Positions 61,502-64,000 of a stretch of DNA of 64,000 bases are shown here, piece by piece. Every line of letters starts with the position of its first letter. The stretch's first letter is position 1. Source of the stretch: Seohaeicola saemankumensis (GTDB lineage Bacteria; Pseudomonadota; Alphaproteobacteria; Rhodobacterales; Rhodobacteraceae); contig NZ_JBHTKR010000003.1 of NCBI RefSeq assembly GCF_042678485.1, positions 248,001-312,000 of the forward strand, written 5' to 3'. The notes under the pieces are model-generated. The model had not been told where the DNA came from, searched no databases, and was given only the letters and a program-made list of their open reading frames with translations. A program made the translations under genes and the position numbers.

Positions 61502-63136
61502 TCAAGCTGCGGGATCCATCACGCGTGCGCGCAGGGCGAATTTCTGGATCTTGCCGGTCGAGGTCCGGGGAATGGGCATGAAAATGAACCGTCCAGGCAC
61601 CTTGTAGGGCGCCAGCTGCGCGCGGCACCATTCTTTCAGCATGTCGGTATCCAGATGGTGACCTGATGCAACCTCGACAAAGGCGCAGGGGGTCTCGCCC
61701 CATTTCTCATGCGGCATGGCGACGACCGCCGCGACGGCAACGGCCGGATGTCGGTAAAGGGCTTCTTCCACTTCGATGGAGGAAATGTTTTCCCCGCCCG
61801 AAATGATGATATCCTTTGAGCGATCCTTGAGCTGGATATAGCCGTCGGGATGCATGACACCCAGATCGCCGGAATGGAACCAGCCGCCGGCAAAGGCCTC
61901 TTGCGTGGCCTTCGGATTGCGGAAGTAGCCCTTCATGACGACATTGCCGCGAAACATGACCTCGCCCATGGACGTGCCGTCGCGCGGTACCGGCCGCATG
62001 GTTTCGGGGTCCAGCACTGCAAGCCCTTCCAATGGCAAGTAGCGCACACCCTGTCGGGATTTCAGTTTCGCCTGTGCGGCGGCCGGCAGATCGGACCAGT
62101 CCGCGTGCCAGTCGTTGACGACGGCGGGACCATAGGTTTCGGTCAGCCCGTAAAGATGCGTGACATCAAACCCGGCGGTTTTCATGTCCGCAAGCAGCGT
62201 CTCGGGCGGCGGGGCGGCGGCGGTAAAGAATTGCACCGTCCGGTCAAGGGGGCTTTTGACGGCCTCGGGGGCCGCGATCATCAGCGACATCACGATGGGT
62301 GCGCCGCACAGATGCGTGACACCATGATCGGCAAGGGCGTTCCATATCTGATCAGCGCGCACCTGCCGCAGACAGACATGCGTGCCGATGATCGCGGATA
62401 GCGTCCAGGGAAAACACCAGCCATTGCAGTGGAACATCGGCAAGGTCCAAAGATAGACCGCGTGTTTCTGCATGGAGGATGTCAGCGCGTTGCCTTGCGC
62501 CAGCAGATAGGCGCCCCGATGATGCGACACCACGCCCTTGGGGTCTCCGGTCGTGCCGGAGGTGTAGTTGATGGATATGGCATCCCATTCGTCCTCGGGC
62601 ATGAGCCAGGCAAAGTCGGGATCCCCCGCGGACAGGAACGCCTCGTAGGCGGGCAGGTCATCCTGCGCGGGCGTGGCATCGAACACCGGGTCATCATACC
62701 GGATCACCAGGGGGCCGACGGCCGCAAGCGACAGCGCCTCCTGCATCAATGGCAGGAACTCCCGGTCGACGATCACGACTTTCGCCATGGCATGATCAAG
62801 CTGGAACGCGATGATCGAGGCATCCAGCCGCGTGTTGATCGAATGCAGGACAGCGCCGCACATCGGGACGCCGTAATGGCACTCCAGCATGGCGGGCGTG
62901 TTTGCCAGCAAGGCCGATACCGTATCGCCGCGCCCGATACCACGCGCCGCCAGGGCAGAGGCCAATTGCCGCGACCTCGTGTAGAAGTCGGCATAGCTGC
63001 GCCGCAGATCGCCGTGGATGATGGCCGTATGATCGGGAAAGACACTGGCCGCCCGTTCCAGAAAGGTCAGCGGCGTCAAAGGCTGATGATTCGCCGGGTT
63101 TCGATCCAGATCGGTGTTGAAGAGGTTCGCGCGCAT
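61502..63136 (-). CDS. AMP-forming acyl-CoA synthetase (medium/short-chain type)
   Basis: 544-residue ANL enzyme. The P-loop is INYTSGTTGDPKGVVSHHRG; MFHCNGWCFPWTL and HLYGLTETYGPAVV are typical of acyl-CoA synthetases in beta-oxidation-like clusters. C-terminal signatures are SGDLGVMHPDGYIQLKDRS and the Lys in TSTGKIQKFAL. It activates an unknown carboxylic acid. ATG 63136 is used; ATG 63148 overlaps the enoyl-CoA hydratase stop. It is 4 bases downstream of that gene, so the two form an operon on the minus strand. Confidence 0.9.
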   Translation of the reverse strand: MRANLFNTDLDRNPANHQPLTPLTFLERAASVFPDHTAIIHGDLRRSYADFYTRSRQLASALAARGIGRGDTVSALLANTPAMLECHYGVPMCGAVLHSINTRLDASIIAFQLDHAMAKVVIVDREFLPLMQEALSLAAVGPLVIRYDDPVFDATPAQDDLPAYEAFLSAGDPDFAWLMPEDEWDAISINYTSGTTGDPKGVVSHHRGAYLLAQGNALTSSMQKHAVYLWTLPMFHCNGWCFPWTLSAIIGTHVCLRQVRADQIWNALADHGVTHLCGAPIVMSLMIAAPEAVKSPLDRTVQFFTAAAPPPETLLADMKTAGFDVTHLYGLTETYGPAVVNDWHADWSDLPAAAQAKLKSRQGVRYLPLEGLAVLDPETMRPVPRDGTSMGEVMFRGNVVMKGYFRNPKATQEAFAGGWFHSGDLGVMHPDGYIQLKDRSKDIIISGGENISSIEVEEALYRHPAVAVAAVVAMPHEKWGETPCAFVEVASGHHLDTDMLKEWCRAQLAPYKVPGRFIFMPIPRTSTGKIQKFALRARVMDPAA

Positions 63137-63140
63137 GGGA

Positions 63141-63941
63141 TCAGGCATCCTGCCACAGGGGCGCGCGTTTTTCGATGAAGGCACCGATGCCTTCTTCGGC
63201 GTCCCGCGCCAGCATATTGTCGACCATGACACCGGAGGCATAGGCATAGGCCTGCGCCAGTGGCATGTCGCGCTGCGCATGATATGCGCGTTTGCCCGTC
63301 GCCAGGGTCATGCTTGATTTGGCGGCAATCTTGCGCGCCAGCAGCATCGTTGCCGCCCGCAGGTCTTCAGGGGCAACGGCGTGATTGATCAGCCCGATCT
63401 CGGCGGCGCGGGCCGCAGGTGTCATGTCTCCGGTCAGCAGCATTTCCATCGCGTGTTTGTCTGCGACATTGCGTGACAAGGCCACCATCGGGGTCGAGCA
63501 GAACAACCCGATGTGCACCCCCGGCGTGCTGAACTGCGCCGTGGTGGCCGCAATCGCCAGATCGCAGCTGGCCACAAGCTGACAGCCCGCCGCCGTGGCG
63601 ACACCCGTAACCTCGGCAATCACCGGCTTGGGGCAGTTGACGATCGCCTGCATGACCCCGGAACACATATCCATGACCATGGCAAAATAGGCTTTGCCAC
63701 TGTCCGGCCCGGCGCGGCCGGCCGTCATTTCCTTGAGGTCGTGGCCCGCGCAAAAGGCAGGCCCGTTCGCGGCCAGAATGATCACACGGACCGCAGGATC
63801 GTTGCCCGCCGCAGCGAAGGCCGCGCCCAGTTCAGCCAGCATGGCCTCGGAAAGGGCATTGCGTCTTGCGCCATCGTTAAGGGTCAGGCGCAAGATGCCG
63901 CTGTCGTCTTGTTCATGCAGCAAGATAAGGCTGTTGGTCAT
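63141..63941 (-). CDS. Enoyl-CoA hydratase/isomerase family protein
   Basis: 266-residue crotonase-fold protein. The oxyanion-hole segments are NGPAFCAGHDLKEM (about 59-72) and AEVTGVATAAGCQLVASCDL (about 109-128). The second catalytic Glu of true hydratases is not evident after FSTPGVHIGLFCST, as in several divergent crotonases (homologues of human ECHDC3). It may hydrate, isomerise or hydrolyse an acyl-CoA made by the adjacent synthetase. It is probably preceded on the minus strand by another gene that leaves the window. No Shine-Dalgarno stronger than AGGACCGGATCTG is visible. Confidence 0.88.
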   Translation of the reverse strand: MTNSLILLHEQDDSGILRLTLNDGARRNALSEAMLAELGAAFAAAGNDPAVRVIILAANGPAFCAGHDLKEMTAGRAGPDSGKAYFAMVMDMCSGVMQAIVNCPKPVIAEVTGVATAAGCQLVASCDLAIAATTAQFSTPGVHIGLFCSTPMVALSRNVADKHAMEMLLTGDMTPAARAAEIGLINHAVAPEDLRAATMLLARKIAAKSSMTLATGKRAYHAQRDMPLAQAYAYASGVMVDNMLARDAEEGIGAFIEKRAPLWQDA

Positions 63942-63964
63942 CAGATCCGGTCCTGTGGTGCGGT

Positions 63965-64000
63965 TCAGAGAATGTTGATCTCGACGCTTTCGGCGAGGGT
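63965..64000 (-). CDS. 3' end of a further minus-strand gene (partial)
   Basis: The last 36 bases read on the minus strand as TLAESVEINIL followed by TGA (63965-63967), ending 23 bases before the enoyl-CoA hydratase start. Spacing and strand suggest the next operon member upstream. Only 11 residues are visible, so no family can be given. Confidence 0.4.
   Translation of the reverse strand, partial: TLAESVEINIL

Overview
The window is a GC-rich (roughly 63-65%), gene-dense piece of an alphaproteobacterial chromosome. The best fit is the order Rhodobacterales (Paracoccus/Rhodobacter/Roseobacter relatives). This rests on the protein families, the long PstC and PstA variants, the Liv-type transporter with a built-in acyl-CoA ligase, the SigF/NrsF pair, and an intergenic double-hairpin repeat of a kind I associate with this order. 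I saw no rRNA, tRNA, insertion sequence, prophage or CRISPR array. Most starts were chosen from Shine-Dalgarno position and ATGA stop/start overlaps, so many genes are shorter than their longest open frame.

Layout. 1-4453: a tightly coupled operon of a PuuC-like aldehyde dehydrogenase (5' end outside the window), a class III PLP enzyme of the ethanolamine-phosphate/phosphohydroxylysine phospho-lyase type, an APH-fold small-molecule kinase and a UPF0261 (Tm-1-like) protein. It reads as a kinase / phospho-lyase / aldehyde dehydrogenase route for an amino alcohol. 4574-9767: the homoprotocatechuate meta-cleavage operon hpaF-E-D-G-H with divergent hpaR. 10100-16709: a branched-chain-amino-acid-type ABC importer (livH-M-G-F, livK) with an AMP-forming acyl-CoA ligase inside the operon, closed by a strong terminator. 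16922-24251: a Crp/Fnr regulator convergent with a transglutaminase / circularly permuted ATP-grasp-alpha-E / transglutaminase-DUF2126 cluster, a known but functionally unsolved peptide-ligase-like system.

24372-33805: mostly single genes: a GNAT acetyltransferase preceded by a heptamer tandem repeat, a PaaI-like thioesterase, an IMPACT/Yih1-like protein, a CHASE-PAS hybrid histidine kinase, the ECF sigma factor SigF with its membrane anti-sigma NrsF, a class V aminotransferase divergent from an Lrp/AsnC regulator, and an MFS exporter. 34085-40329: pstS-pstC-pstA-pstB-phoU-phoB behind three Pho-box half-sites spaced 11 bp apart; phoR is not present. 40401-44598: a Na+/Ca2+ antiporter-family protein, a GNAT protein, a tartrate/isopropylmalate-type dehydrogenase and a second MFS transporter.

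44610-48889: a four-gene Mla/MCE phospholipid-transport operon (STAS-MlaE permease, MlaF ATPase, MCE protein, PqiC-like lipoprotein). 49204-60425: a mixed catabolic stretch: proline-racemase-family protein with Ser/Thr in place of both catalytic Cys, Orn/Lys/Arg decarboxylase with a possible 28-codon leader ORF, cytochrome P450, Old Yellow Enzyme, BKACE enzyme, RidA, amidase, Tat-exported Met-rich multicopper oxidase and a SHOCT protein. 60801-61301 encodes an exported Gly/Asn-repeat protein with an acidic tail, and a near-ideal G-quadruplex motif lies about 95 bp upstream. 61502-64000: an acyl-CoA synthetase, an enoyl-CoA hydratase and the last codons of a further gene.

The best leads for something undescribed are the phospho-lyase cassette with UPF0261, the transglutaminase/ATP-grasp/DUF2126 locus, the IMPACT-like protein, the Ser/Thr proline-racemase homologue, the decarboxylase leader ORF, and the G-quadruplex plus Gly-Asn repeat protein. 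All functional statements come from remembered family signatures, not from database searches.
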